40,050 bases of DNA from Phycisphaerales bacterium (GTDB lineage Bacteria; Planctomycetota; Phycisphaerae; Tepidisphaerales; Tepidisphaeraceae): contig JAQGHM010000147.1 in assembly GCA_028291615.1 (NCBI GenBank), positions 1-40,050 on the forward strand, given 5' to 3'. A program made the translations under genes and the position numbers. Below are positions 35,801 to 40,050 of the stretch, piece after piece (the stretch's first letter is position 1; every line of letters begins with the position of its first letter). The notes beneath the pieces are model-generated. The model saw nothing but the letters and a program-made list of their open reading frames with translations. It ran no database searches and was not told the origin of the DNA.

Positions 35801-37812
35801 TTGATCGTCATGGCCCGGCTGCCCAGGCGATTGTTGATCACCGTGCCCGAGTCGTCCACGTTAATGGTGCCGCCTGGATTGACGACGACCCCGCCGGTCG
35901 CGCCGATCTTTCCCAAACCGTTCAGCGTGAGCGTGCCGGAGTTCGAGACAAAATTGCCGACCATCGTCGTATCGGCAACGCTTAGCGTGACCGTTCCGCT
36001 TCCCTCTTGCACGATCTGGCCGGTGTTGGTCAACGTCCCGCCGCTGATGTTGATGTTGCCCGCACCCGTGAGGTACATCGAGTTCCCATTCGCGATGCCG
36101 CCGGTCAGGTTCAGCGTCGTGAACGCATCGGCGCCGATAAGCGATGCCGCGCCAGTGACCTGCGTGATCAGGCCCGACCACGTGCTGGAAACCGGGTTCG
36201 CCTGCGTCCCGCCGACCGCCTGCAAGCCCCCGCCGAAGTTGATCCCCTGGACCTGCCCCGTCGCGTTAAACGTCAACGGGTTGCTGACCGTCAGCCCACC
36301 CGCAATTTGAACCGCCGCCGAGGATTGCAGAGTCCCCGTGCCGACCAGGATCGTGCCGCTACCCGCCCCGTTGGCATTGGTCAGCAGAATTGCCCCCTGG
36401 TTGATCGTGGTCGTCCCCGTCCAACCGGTGTTGTCGGCGTTGAGCACGAGCGTGCCCGCGTCATTCTTCGCAAGCGAGGCGCTCGGAAAGGCGGCGACGT
36501 TGAACGCGCTGTTCAGCGTCAACGTGTTTCCGCTGGTCACTTCGATCGCCCGGGTCCCCACCGTACTGCCGAGTTGGATCGTCCGCCCAGTTGCGAAGCT
36601 TTTCGTCGCGCGGAGCGTTGCGGTGTTGCCCGTGATCGGGGCAAGGTTCACGACGTTGGCCGAATTCCCCAGTTCCGAGTCAGCGTCGACCGACAGCACA
36701 CCCTGCGCGACCGTGATGTCGCCAATGAAGTCGTTCGCGGCGCTGAAGTTTGGATTGCCCGCGGCGCTGTTGGCCAGCACCATCGTGCCCGCGCCCGTCT
36801 TGGTGAAGCCGACGTTGCCCGTGAGCGCGCCCGTAAGCGTCAGCCCCGACACCTGGTTCGAGGTCGTCGCCGTCGTCACCGAAAACGTCGGCGCGGCGTT
36901 GGTCATCGTCGTCGTGCCGGTGACGTTCAGGCCGTACTGGTTGTTGTTGTTCACCGTCAGCGTCACCGCGCCGTTGGTCGTAAGCGCGCCGCTTTCGACA
37001 ATGTACTTGTTCAGCGAATTCGCAGCCGCAAGCTTCCCAACGCTGATCGAGCTGTTGGCGCTGACGTTAAGCTGATTCGAGAACGTCGCAGCGACTTCCG
37101 GATTGGGTAGCGTGTATCCCGGCGCGATCGGGACGGCGATGCCGTTTCCGCCCAAACCGTTTCCGTCGCCCAGGAGATTGAGGTTGCCGCCGGACAGGTT
37201 GACCACGTTCCCCGAAAGCGCCTTGGCCCCGTTGAGCTGCAGCGTCGTGTTCGAGTTGAGCGTCACGGCCCCGGTGTAATTCCCGCCGGTGATGCTGTTG
37301 TCTCCGCCAAGAATCAGCGTCCCCGCCGTGCCAGCGGTCAGGCTCATGTCGCCCGCGCCAGCGAGGTTCGCATTGATCGTCGTGGTACCCGTGAGCGACA
37401 CGGGGTTGATCAGATCCGACAGTGTCAACTTGCTTCCGGCCCCTCCGGCGATCGTGTAGCCGCCGACGCCAAACGTCAGCCCGCCGACGTTGATGTTCGT
37501 CGCCGGCGCGATCGTCACGGTCCCCGCCGTGCCCGCGAACGCCGCCGTGCTCGTGTCGTTAGGCCAAGCCACGTCCGGCGCGGTACCCGTATTCCAGAAC
37601 AGCGAGGTCAGATCCCACGCGCCCGTGCCGCCGCTGTTGGTCTGATTACCAGCGGGGTCCCAGGTAAGCGTTGCCGGATATGCCGGCATTGCCGCCACCA
37701 ACAGCGCAAGCGTCGCAGCGATCATGCGCCGGGCAAGCAACCGCAACCCCTTTTTCATATTGGTTCGGTGCGTAGTCCCCGCGCGACGGCATTTTCCACT
37801 CGCCTGATTCAT
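20818..37812 (-). CDS. Giant autotransporter-associated beta-strand-repeat surface protein with dockerin and PEP-CTERM
   Basis: A single uninterrupted frame of 5,664 residues. It has a long signal peptide (1-47, basic n-region of 30), then more than 5,000 residues of Gly/Thr/Asn/Leu-rich beta-helix repeats. At least 18 units have the pattern LTKxGxGTLxLxGxNTYTGxT followed by xxNxGTLxL, the passenger-type repeat known from autotransporters. There is a PA14-like domain in the middle, four copies of a VGxxVSG-type repeat, a type I dockerin pair and a PEP-CTERM tail; no outer-membrane beta-barrel is present. I saw no cysteine after the signal region. It should be exported by Sec and sorted by an exosortase to the cell surface or matrix, for adhesion or polysaccharide binding. 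The ATG has GGGAG upstream; the internal Met19 has no ribosome site. A terminator follows. Confidence 0.95.
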   Translation of the reverse strand: MNQASGKCRRAGTTHRTNMKKGLRLLARRMIAATLALLVAAMPAYPATLTWDPAGNQTNSGGTGAWDLTSLFWNTGTAPDVAWPNDTSTAAFAGTAGTVTIAPATNINVGGLTFGVGGYTIAGGAGSKLTLSDLINPVSLTGTTTINANLAGAGDMSLTAGTAGTLILGGDNSITGGNYTGAVTLNSNTTLQLNGAKALSGNVVNLSGGNLNLLGDGNGLGGNGIAVPIAPGYTLPNPEVAATFSNQLNVSANSSISVGKLAAANSLNKYIVESGALTTNGAVTLTVNNNNQYGLNVTGTTTMTNAAPTFSVTTATTSNQVSGLTLTGALTGNVGFTKTGAGTMVLANSAAGNPNFSAANDFIGDITVAQGVLSVDADSELGNSANVVNLAPITGNTATLRATKSFATGRTIQLGSTVGTRAIEVTSGNTLTLNSAFNVAAFPSASLAKNDAGTLVLNADNTGWTGTTTINQGAILLTNANGAGSGTILVGTGTLQSSAAVQIAGGLTVSNPLTFNATGQVQGINFGGGLQAVGGTQANPVSSTWSGLITQVTGAASLIGADAFTTLNLTGGIANGNSMYLTGAGNINISGGTLTNTGQIVQEGSGTVTLSVADTTMVGNFVSNSGTLTLNGLGKIGATGGVVVNPGGTINVDDSGTVINNRLGSRAMTINGGTFNYTANGAAASSETLTTLTFNSGGATFNMNPGTGGGGSTVAFTTLTQNAGSAINFTGTLGTATNKITFTTAPGLLPATTGILARAVVNGSDFATYSATTGITAFSAYNTANNLPAAAATDTVKLTASSNITALTQTLNALAINGNGITAGGSGTGTLTLTSGGLLVTGGNNTINVPFVALGAVEGLFHVNAGATATMNGTFTGTAGLNKADGGSLTLAAPQYYTGTTTVNGGTLQLASGATNTVMFNNTLVVNSGGTLDLNGGVQTVGTLSSANAASATNVGGGAITSSTGAGTLVVNSGAASFAGTIGGANVAFARSGSGLVNLIGQLTYGGPTLFNGGGITSGNTLGGTTLVDSGALTNTSSITINFASLNLNNSTNNNTASMFDSSTRLNPATPISLSGGSFNYLGRGGVLSSQSIGPVTLVQGTSIISASNQSNFSAGNAAATLTLASLTRNAANGATIEFAQNYQNNSSGNLGLQTDGAGRSENIIITAAPTLTNNIIGGWALAVGGTSNNAYFNTGTAEFASYIPGLGVGALNTAGFAGYDGTAIPAVNQPNQNIRIAAGGAVNSGGVVLNSLNLASNTTAAVGLTFTNSGDVLNLTSGGLLVNNVIATAGATAIGTSALPGVLTAGGSTPGATSDLDLYYYSNGGAALTVNSKIADNTSGGGSAVRLIAFGGNWGASNIILAGANTYTGGTVINQETLTIAATGTLPAGGLAINNGTVTQVAGGVIAPQAVTLNGGSVVTLVGNNALNSLTYNNIGGTVAPSVATGGVLSLTDATAITVTSSNVTTTPVLSGTLDIGSSAKTVDIGAISFNGQNVAPLQASLNISATITGAGGLTKVGAGNLQLTNGANTFGGGVNVTAGGVIIGGSSVLSTVNGAVSSGPVGTGTLTMGANTAILSTAAGNTLANPVVLQGNISFNGIAGLTLNGPISLPASTNTNVTVAAPQAIVALGSAISGTGAGITKNGLGTLTLGGSNTFSAGFTLNSGTILATGAKPFGTGNLTINGGVIQLKNNAGGNFGNNVTINPAVSNAYIDINNNGGANTNGLFSFGTLTESTGTILNVTGGNGYRLQFTGTNFSGAGVPSFNPASGLTIILPGGFTDATRPINIGAGILNFSGSNTFTTNTTVSGIQGVSPQANSSSTPFGTGSVTLSNGSTLQITPTPGALSATDYTQGGLAGRFFSFTTAPTLNTILASGLVPGAVVGGVSSSDANLSNHPAGIMNTSGPQPIQDIEHYTGLLKINAAGTYNFALDKDDQGVVYVDGVKLISLGDTGVAPGGFAVGFATSSVSLSAGMHSIVVMHQNGAGGSGVQLMYNGPDTAGSITPGWQNIATSNLSYNTAGIATAANGYLNAGVVNNAVSLAAGNAATLDGLGSQFNSAVASLTLGAGSTLTVNNAEGTGFIGSVGATTIGGAGTTINTNSGMLYLIGGVADSGAGLTKVGNASLILGGSSGTFTGPLNVNGGGLVVASPSALTTGVTTIGNANIATVATGNSYPASAVSTAFTVTVASTAGLFVGEGVSGAGIGAGAYITSITDATHYVAITTAATTAGAASLTYSSGATLDLNGISNVTGNIVLNGAGPANANSVAPGALYNSSATAASVSGNVAIGTVINAKNPTIGGYGDIAISGVVSDNVAGQAWSKVGPNVLTLSGNNTFTGALTVSGGVLKMGSANALGTSATNGVTIASGATLDLAGQNISATKLLTLTGLGVSGLAMNNTLGALVNNTPGTTAVYAGNLSLLGGGVGIGSSSFDAANPGGDILLTGTIGLAATGIGINKVGQDTLTITNNVIYTTGGTNLQLGTMVLGGAAGAMTGGSTITMSSGGTLILDNTANKLDNRLAGKGVFVNGNLIIKGNAAGTQELTSVAANVMTFQNSGSTITLLPDAAGSVLLNNTANVALSRTAGATSLWRGNGLGTLALAGLAANTAGFGDGTQANPGFSGTQVLATNVTNRGVLAWALLDTTNNGTGSSFATYNTTNGFQALNFATDGVTNALTANANVLSTTGVTTAGVNVINSLTLNGGGATVGAGSGLQLLSGGILNLSGSTATPNTIAGPGFITTNANAELIIHSTGTSALGISAQIAGTTGGLTKADGGTVILGARELYTGNTTINGGTLQLAGGNQSLFFAPSAGQSTGVQGFTASTQILQVNLGGTLDLNGTTQMVANINSANTLPNTGGVITNTSSTASTLQTILNGSQTFAGSINGNLNFIRSAGFFLTLESASNYTGATTLQGGQTILQDLGALTGTSAINLNGAALTWTDTGTQAVANRLPSAAPLTFNTGAFSYNARNGVQGAISIGNANINTGSSLITVTPNNGGANLTIGTGTGPSLTHNVGGTVTFFSGGTLAGIGDNAHVYLANQANGMIGGWATAYQIDSFLGQSQQPGFAVNTSNGIQTLNPNLVTLSATNLPAGVNARINSALTLPTGGLTLNTVSFLGTASTLTFGAPTDTLTVTTGGLLTNIAATIGATAGSGRLTAGAGQSELFLHSGTGALTVNSVITDNGVAGGLNVVAGKMAGGGTLVLTAPNTYVGTTYLNGIDTTLNSSTGPAIPGNLVITGGVSATDSTNNSTTFSQSNQIAAGATVTLKGGATLNLNSFNNTIANLVLDNTSGDLSGVGGTVLTGIGALTVSGAITETANTDSFIVPQLNGFLTLSNASPTISVAANPINPLQVGLNLGSAITLTAPTAPLTLTGGGVISINGQSLFTNGISVTNGTTLAFGPAAATTGGAATFASVANSQVNLASGATLDLRGNSGLIGSLTGAGTITNTSVTAATLNVGSDNTDSTFAGTMTNPLVQGLLSVTKIGTGTLTFTADNTGTGNSPNLGTLTVGQGTVALNGTTAKLGFGTDLLATGGTLTLDNTTNPLNNRLGGQFLQPSPTVTTLTTGRTLNMVGGSLNLLGNNGTAITEGIGQLNVTTSGTISLASAGTSGVTLALVNVANQNGQSSLLIKGDNLGIAAPGTANNSNVTVSGTYATPGTQGAGLAGTTLMAVRPDIIATDTVSGTTGFVFRDATNGLRPLAANEYQTTTAGLAAAVAAGTAFNVGLSSTSAQQTLTSNVALNTLTLFNGGGLTNGFGAAGGNYGSGGGLQTLTLGGAGVLAFAGNTGINVGSITSGGGNTMDIHVVGAATTLNLNSSITNTTNGIVKADDGTLSLNAPQFFTGANGANGLTINGGKVVLNGGANTLLVQPTSTVPTLQSLFVNAGTLDLNGNSQMVERISSANTLPGQAGIITSTAPANLITVAGQGINTTFAGSINGAISLYKQGFGNGAGGNLVLTAPSGYTGSTNIQSAGSLVLRDSGALTGTSAINISYGALLIDNTGISDSTTRISSTVPINLFGGTFAVAARQAIESQNIGAVTLAQGFNQISLSQYNNNNQTGSYTLNVGNLVQQNNATINFPNNTVVVGQTGANPHVFLTQVNGQNYSATGLTNGIIAGWATVNGTDFASYTNAAGVVAVGVNGAAGYSGNALTAGVATDNITVGATVLGVTSRTINSLRFSGAFNATLSDATQVLNIGTGGLLSNNTNVTINGGQLTAGGGAAVPATLYAFINGSTTTINSQIVNNGASAVTLARSGTGTLTLAPQVVDFVASVPLTSTTITVTNAQGLFVGMGVSGTNITAGSTITSIAGNVITLSAATGGTTAGTNVAVTFSPPAIAASTTTAGSNSVTLGTAAPAGIVPGMAVGGPNIPGGTTVVSVSGTSLVLSQPAILTGSAATITLGAPSNTYTGATINNGGSSIFGAMSLNGLPGSIVIPGDLTIGNAGVTMVTNQGQIAPTSNVSWTSGGTLTLVGTNTLNSLTFNSNGTSGGVETTAIGVGAAGTGANLILSSANAITSVNNELGHTPTISGLSLVLSNAAPVINTSGLSPDDLIISAPITSVGGAINKTGAGSVILAPSIGLTVVNTPGSALMTLATGTSGLTVGQSVTGTNVPAGATITAINSPTTFTISIVTGATAPTAITVTGSTFTNGFNLNQGSLIFGSSTVGTVPTIVNGPIGTGTLTVADGATILSGTTAQTIGNPVSVANNLAFGGTVAINNLTLSGAVTFGAGNHSISVASPIVTDTISGLITATDGLTKTGPGILVLSNPANNYGNSLTVAGGVLKNGVANAIPNTTLLTVNAGGVYDLNNFGQISQQIAGSGLITNSGAAAQTLILGGTSATDVTTNVNTTFAGSFTNGTQALNLQEVGLGTITLTGFNNHTGTTTLKTGTLTAGADNVFSRLSTIILGNAGIGAASTAGILDLNNTNQVIGGLGLQTDTAVPNVLTIAPGKTLTVNGNINIGYVVTVATQNPTNSLTVSGGGSLLVSGPASIVSVGVGSSLQLGTSTINTLNLTDLANVSLGTLASPISEVRVGFGQNDAGTLFLSNTANTIASTTLSVGHSNGLNGGAGLLTLGTGTNVINADTINIGFSKVDGTVKFASQTAGSPGTVTIGNKAGTAGADINVGSQFGTGTAGVITGTLDLRGHLATVAANNVTVGLTNNSGFAGTASGIISMDAGTFTANALNLGSRINGATAGTGTATNTAALNVGGGAFTVSGATTIANNAITSSGSVTGSLNVSGGSFTTGTIVASPKTATGTGVATTNINLTGGSLTVTGSTFTLASQATAGTAVGNLNITGGTLTTNANILDGGGATTTSVNLNGGTLDMTGHTIGAVTPIDTLTFAAGTLKNVGEINAGATGLTKTTAGTLNIAGNNTYTAATIVSGGVLSVSGSIAASSGVTVSDATATFDAAAAQTVKALTVTAGKARVVNATKIALTVGDGTQATSQLSLTGGTLDLTTNGLAVHYAAGNDAATLASVRSQILAGYNPTSPTTGDGKWDGTTGITSSSINSLTAVGYALAADVLPFANGATTDTFMGTAVDKNTVIARYTLSGDLNLDGAVDFLDLARLAQSYNVTDGTRQWSTGDVNYDGNTDFLDLAKMAQNYNTALPSEPIPGAPADFQADLAKAFAAVPEPGTMSILGIGALALLARRRNRKAA
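20821..20901 (-). other. PEP-CTERM sorting signal
   Basis: Residues 5638-5664 read VPEPGTMSILGIGALALLAR and then RRNRKAA: the VPEP motif, a hydrophobic helix and a basic tail. This is the exosortase recognition signal, which implies an exosortase elsewhere in the genome. Confidence 0.95.
20966..21150 (-). other. Type I dockerin pair
   Basis: Two calcium-loop and helix units can be read: GDLNLDGAVDFLDLARLAQ and GDVNYDGNTDFLDLAKMAQ. In each, Asp/Asn residues at loop positions 1, 3, 5 and 12 are present. In planctomycetes such pairs usually come just before PEP-CTERM; a cohesin partner is not in this window. Confidence 0.93.
23872..24045 (-). repeat. VGxxVSG-type repeat, copy 1 (inside giant protein)
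   Basis: About 58 residues containing LTVGQSVTGTNVPAGATITA, followed by a Thr/Ile-rich strand segment. It shares the order strand - hydrophobic Gly turn - VxGxxI/VPxG - TxI - strand with the other three copies. Confidence 0.7.
24601..24990 (-). repeat. VGxxVSG-type repeat, copies 2 and 3 in tandem
   Basis: Two adjacent units: LFVGMGVSGTNITAGSTITS (about 24799-24990) and IVPGMAVGGPNIPGGTTVVS (about 24601-24780). Each is about 60 residues and they lie side by side between passenger-type repeats. Confidence 0.75.
31099..31282 (-). repeat. VGxxVSG-type repeat, copy 4
   Basis: One unit with LFVGEGVSGAGIGAGAYITS, about 6 kb from copies 2 and 3. Its position within a beta-helix block matches the others. 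Confidence 0.7.
31760..32272 (-). other. PA14-like domain within the giant protein
   Basis: About 170 residues with GGLAGRFFSF, IEHYTGLLKINAAGTYNFAL, DDQGVVYVDGVKLI, and GMHSIVVMHQNGAGGSGVQL. This is the PA14/GLEYA order of strands with the DD motif and the late hydrophobic strand. PA14 domains bind carbohydrates in many adhesins and glycosidases. Confidence 0.85.
37672..37812 (-). other. Extended signal peptide of the giant protein
   Basis: Residues 1-47: a 30-residue basic n-region (RR, KK, RR pairs), a hydrophobic core MIAATLALLVAAM, and a likely cleavage site after AYPA. Long n-regions are common on very large exported proteins. Confidence 0.75.
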
Positions 37813-37819
37813 TCGCTTC

Positions 37820-37984
37820 TCCCAAGGTGCGTACGTAGAGTGTGACCCAAGGCCAAAAAAACGTCAGATCCCGATGGAGTGGGAATGCCCTGATCAAGTA
37901 GCGATGGCGGTAAAGATACCCATCCCCGCCGAATCGCCTCTCCTGCAACCAATGAGTATTACACCGGGTAAGGAAAGCTAGCAA
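37820..37984 (-). pseudogene. Possible fossil of a REP-associated (Y1/IS200-like) transposase
   Basis: A minus-strand frame opening at TTG reads NTHWLQERRFGGDGYLYRHR and then YLIRAFPLHRDLTFF. It resembles the conserved segment of REP-associated tyrosine transposases, WH..H...GTGHLYQGRFK followed by AFPVQ.D.HF...YVERN. The frame lacks the catalytic HxH and Tyr regions and runs into the start of the giant gene in another frame. It is a short, decayed match recognised by eye, so the call is tentative. Confidence 0.35.
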
Positions 37985-38256
37985 TCAAATTCCACTTTTC
38001 CCTTGTTTTTTTGCAGCTTCCCAGTAGTCAAGTGAAAATCTTCATGAATCACCGATGCGTACAACGGTATTCCACTGATAGAGGTCGTAGAGTCCCCGAT
38101 TACAAATGCCTTCCCCGATCCCCCCTTACCGGACCCTCAGGCGCAATCTGTTTTGTTCTTTCGCCGATCGTAGCAACTCCGAGACATGTCGCCTGAATTG
38201 ACCGGGAAAACGATGAATTGTTCCTGGTAAACGGTGGGATTTCCTTTGCAGATCGT

Positions 38257-38284
38257 TTGGCACTTTCCTAGGCTCGCTTGATAA
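38257..38284 (+). promoter_or_regulatory. Candidate sigma-70 promoter of the peptidase-hydrolase gene
   Basis: TTGGCA at 38257-38262, a 16-base spacer and TGATAA at 38279-38284, about 100 bases before the ATG. Both boxes are near consensus; the spacer is one base short of ideal. Confidence 0.35.
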
Positions 38285-38315
38285 GTAGCAAGGCCCGCGG
38301 AATTCCAAAGGATGA

Positions 38316-38331
38316 AGCCTCGCGAGAGGCT
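38316..38331 (+). other. Leader hairpin with GCGA tetraloop
   Basis: AGCCTC and GAGGCT form a 6-bp stem around GCGA, a GNRA-type loop, in the presumed 5' leader about 54 bases before the start codon. It could affect mRNA stability; chance is possible for so short a stem. Confidence 0.35.
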
Positions 38332-38384
38332 GAGACTTTCACGCCATGCCTCCGCTATTCACTTCAAATGGGAAGGATGTCTAC

Positions 38385-40050
38385 ATGGCACGTAAGAACA
38401 GCAAACGGGTCGGCGCGCGCAATGGTGAGTCGGCAATGCCCCTTCTGAAGGAGGTGGCGGGCGGCCCCCGCACCTTGGATGCACGCCCGGACACGCCTGA
38501 CTTTCGCGACAAGTTGTACGAGGCGACGCTCGTCGAGGTGCCGCCGCTGATCCCGCTCGAGGACTACCAGCAGCGAGGCGTGCCGATCCTCGACCAGGGA
38601 CAGGAGGGCGCCTGCACGGGTTTCGGGCTGGCGACGGTGGCCAACTACCTTCTGCGGGGCCGAAAGGTACGGCCTGACACGGGACCGGTCAGTCCGCGGA
38701 TGTTTTACGAAATGGCTCGGCGCTACGATGAATGGCCCGGTGAGGATTACTCCGGCTCCAGCGCCCGTGGCGCAATGAAGGGGTGGCATAAGCACGGCGT
38801 CTGCGCGCAGGAGGTGTGGCCATACAACCCGAACGATCCCGCGGGCAGTTTGGACAACACGCGCGCGGCCGACGCGAACGGGCGGCCGCTGGGAGCTTAT
38901 TATCGCGTCAACCACCAGGACCTGATCTGCATGCACAGCGCGCTCGCCGAGGTCGGCGTGCTTTACGCGACCGCGAAGGTGCACGATGGTTGGCGCTCGC
39001 CCGATGCCGACGGCACGATCCGGCGGACGGAGAACATCATCGGCGGGCACGCGTTTGCGATCGTCGCCTTCGATCACGACGGATTTTGGATCCAGAATTC
39101 GTGGGGCCCCGATTGGGGGCGGGACGGCTTCGGCCACATCAGCTACGACGACTGGCTGGCAAATGGGACGGACGTCTGGGTTGCGCGGCTGGGTGCGCCG
39201 ATCGCCTTTGGCACGCCTGAGGCGACCGCACGCGGCAACGCGGTGATCGCCGGGCTTGGCGACGGCTACACGTCCGCCACGCTGCGCCCGCACGTGATCA
39301 GCCTCGGGAATGACGGGCAACTGCAGACGAGCGGCACGTACGGCAAGACGGCCGACGAGATCCGCGCGGTGTTCGACGAGGACTTCCCGCGAATCACCAA
39401 CGGCTGGGAGAAGAAGCGCATCCTGCTCTATGCGCACGGCGGACTGGTGGACGAAGCATCGGCGGTGCAGCACATCGCGGACTACCGGCCCGCACTGCTC
39501 GACGCGCGGGTTTATCCCGTCGGGTTCATCTGGCACAGCGACTTCGGCTCGACGCTCCGCAATATCCTGTCGGACGCTTTGAACAGCCGCCGCCCCGAAG
39601 GATTCCTCGACGCGACCAAGAACTTCATGCTCGACCGGCTGGACGACGCGCTGGAACCGGTCGCCCGGCAGATCGGCGGCAAGGCGCAGTGGGACGAGAT
39701 GCGTGAGAACGCGACCATGGCGACCACGACGTCCACCGGCGGGGCCAGGCTGGTGGCGCAATGCCTCGCGAAGTTGATCAAGGAGGACCCGGACATCGAG
39801 ATCCACCTGATCGGTCACAGCGCGGGGAGCATCTTCCACGCACCGCTGATCCAACTCCTGACAGGTGATCCCAAGAAACCGTTTGACGACGGGCCACTGG
39901 CGGGTAAGTCGGGGCTCGGGTTGAACATCACAACCTGCACGCTCTGGGCGCCGGCCTGCACGGTTGACTTGTTCAAGCAGGCGTACGTGCCGGCGATCCA
40001 GGACGACCGGATCGGGCGGTTCGCGCTATTTACGATGACCGATCAGGCCG
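38385..40050 (+). CDS. Papain-type cysteine peptidase fused to an alpha/beta-hydrolase (3' end outside window)
   Basis: An open frame of 555 codons runs off the right edge. Residues about 50-260 form a C1A (papain) peptidase with all four active-site residues: Gln71 and Cys77 in LDQGQEGACTGFG, His222 in GGHAFAIVAFD, and Asn238 in IQNSWGPDWGRDG. After a linker, a second domain begins at about 345 with LLYAHGGLVDE (oxyanion HGG) and has the nucleophile elbow IGHSAGS with Ser479; the acid and His of its triad must lie later or beyond the edge. No signal peptide or membrane helix is seen, so it may be cytoplasmic or exported by another route. GGAAGGA precedes the ATG at 7 bases. Function of the fusion is unknown; a peptidase-esterase used in processing, defence or as an effector is possible. 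Confidence 0.9.
   Translation, partial: MARKNSKRVGARNGESAMPLLKEVAGGPRTLDARPDTPDFRDKLYEATLVEVPPLIPLEDYQQRGVPILDQGQEGACTGFGLATVANYLLRGRKVRPDTGPVSPRMFYEMARRYDEWPGEDYSGSSARGAMKGWHKHGVCAQEVWPYNPNDPAGSLDNTRAADANGRPLGAYYRVNHQDLICMHSALAEVGVLYATAKVHDGWRSPDADGTIRRTENIIGGHAFAIVAFDHDGFWIQNSWGPDWGRDGFGHISYDDWLANGTDVWVARLGAPIAFGTPEATARGNAVIAGLGDGYTSATLRPHVISLGNDGQLQTSGTYGKTADEIRAVFDEDFPRITNGWEKKRILLYAHGGLVDEASAVQHIADYRPALLDARVYPVGFIWHSDFGSTLRNILSDALNSRRPEGFLDATKNFMLDRLDDALEPVARQIGGKAQWDEMRENATMATTTSTGGARLVAQCLAKLIKEDPDIEIHLIGHSAGSIFHAPLIQLLTGDPKKPFDDGPLAGKSGLGLNITTCTLWAPACTVDLFKQAYVPAIQDDRIGRFALFTMTDQA

Larger units (their letters stand above)
37813..38384. other. 572-bp divergent intergenic region
   Basis: The region must hold promoters for the giant gene (leftward) and the peptidase-hydrolase gene (rightward). 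On the left side lies a transposase-like fossil. A weak leftward -35/-10 pair (TTGCTA, 17 bases, TAATAC) falls at 37956-37984. The right side has a better promoter candidate and a leader hairpin. The middle (38000-38250) is AT-richer and shows no gene. Confidence 0.5.

Noticed and set aside
38364-39854. Minus-strand frame of 496 codons
   Set aside because: Antisense to the peptidase-hydrolase gene, whose catalytic motifs are complete on the plus strand.

Overview
The window looks like part of a Planctomycetota chromosome, most likely of the Phycisphaerae/Tepidisphaerales kind. The inference rests on a Pirellula/Verrucomicrobium-type membrane-bound dehydrogenase with a C-terminal heme site, a DUF1080 secreted protein, and a giant beta-strand-repeat protein that ends in a dockerin pair and a PEP-CTERM sorting signal. 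Base composition is GC-rich, which makes many long antisense frames that are not genes.

Region 1 (1-9576, all minus strand) is a potassium-uptake locus. Read in transcription order it holds an NtrC-type sigma-54 response regulator, a 340-bp gap, a HAMP/PAS histidine kinase, a receiver protein with a helical TPR-like tail, a 27-residue membrane peptide, kdpF, kdpA, kdpB, kdpC and the start of a PII-type signalling protein. It has no KdpD/KdpE pair; the regulators are of another type, and the PII gene suggests a link to nitrogen or nucleotide status.

Region 2 (9577-13065) is an accessory patch: a decayed IS3-type transposase tail containing a perfect 16-bp inverted repeat, a small thioredoxin-like protein with two CxxC motifs, and a copper-type P1B ATPase whose reading frame is broken by two single-base shifts between its N-terminal metal domains and its intact core.

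Region 3 (13127-20110) holds secreted and catabolic genes: the heme-binding beta-propeller dehydrogenase, a small secreted coiled-coil protein, two adjacent SGNH esterases related to rhamnogalacturonan acetylesterases (plus strand), and a DUF1080 protein translationally coupled to a DUF2293 protein (minus strand). This fits periplasmic plant or algal polysaccharide degradation.

Region 4 (20111-40050) is dominated by one 5,664-residue surface protein gene on the minus strand with its own rho-independent terminator. Its upstream region carries what looks like a decayed REP-associated transposase. Divergent from it, running off the right end, is a papain-type cysteine peptidase fused to an alpha/beta-hydrolase domain. 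No rRNA, tRNA or CRISPR array was seen.
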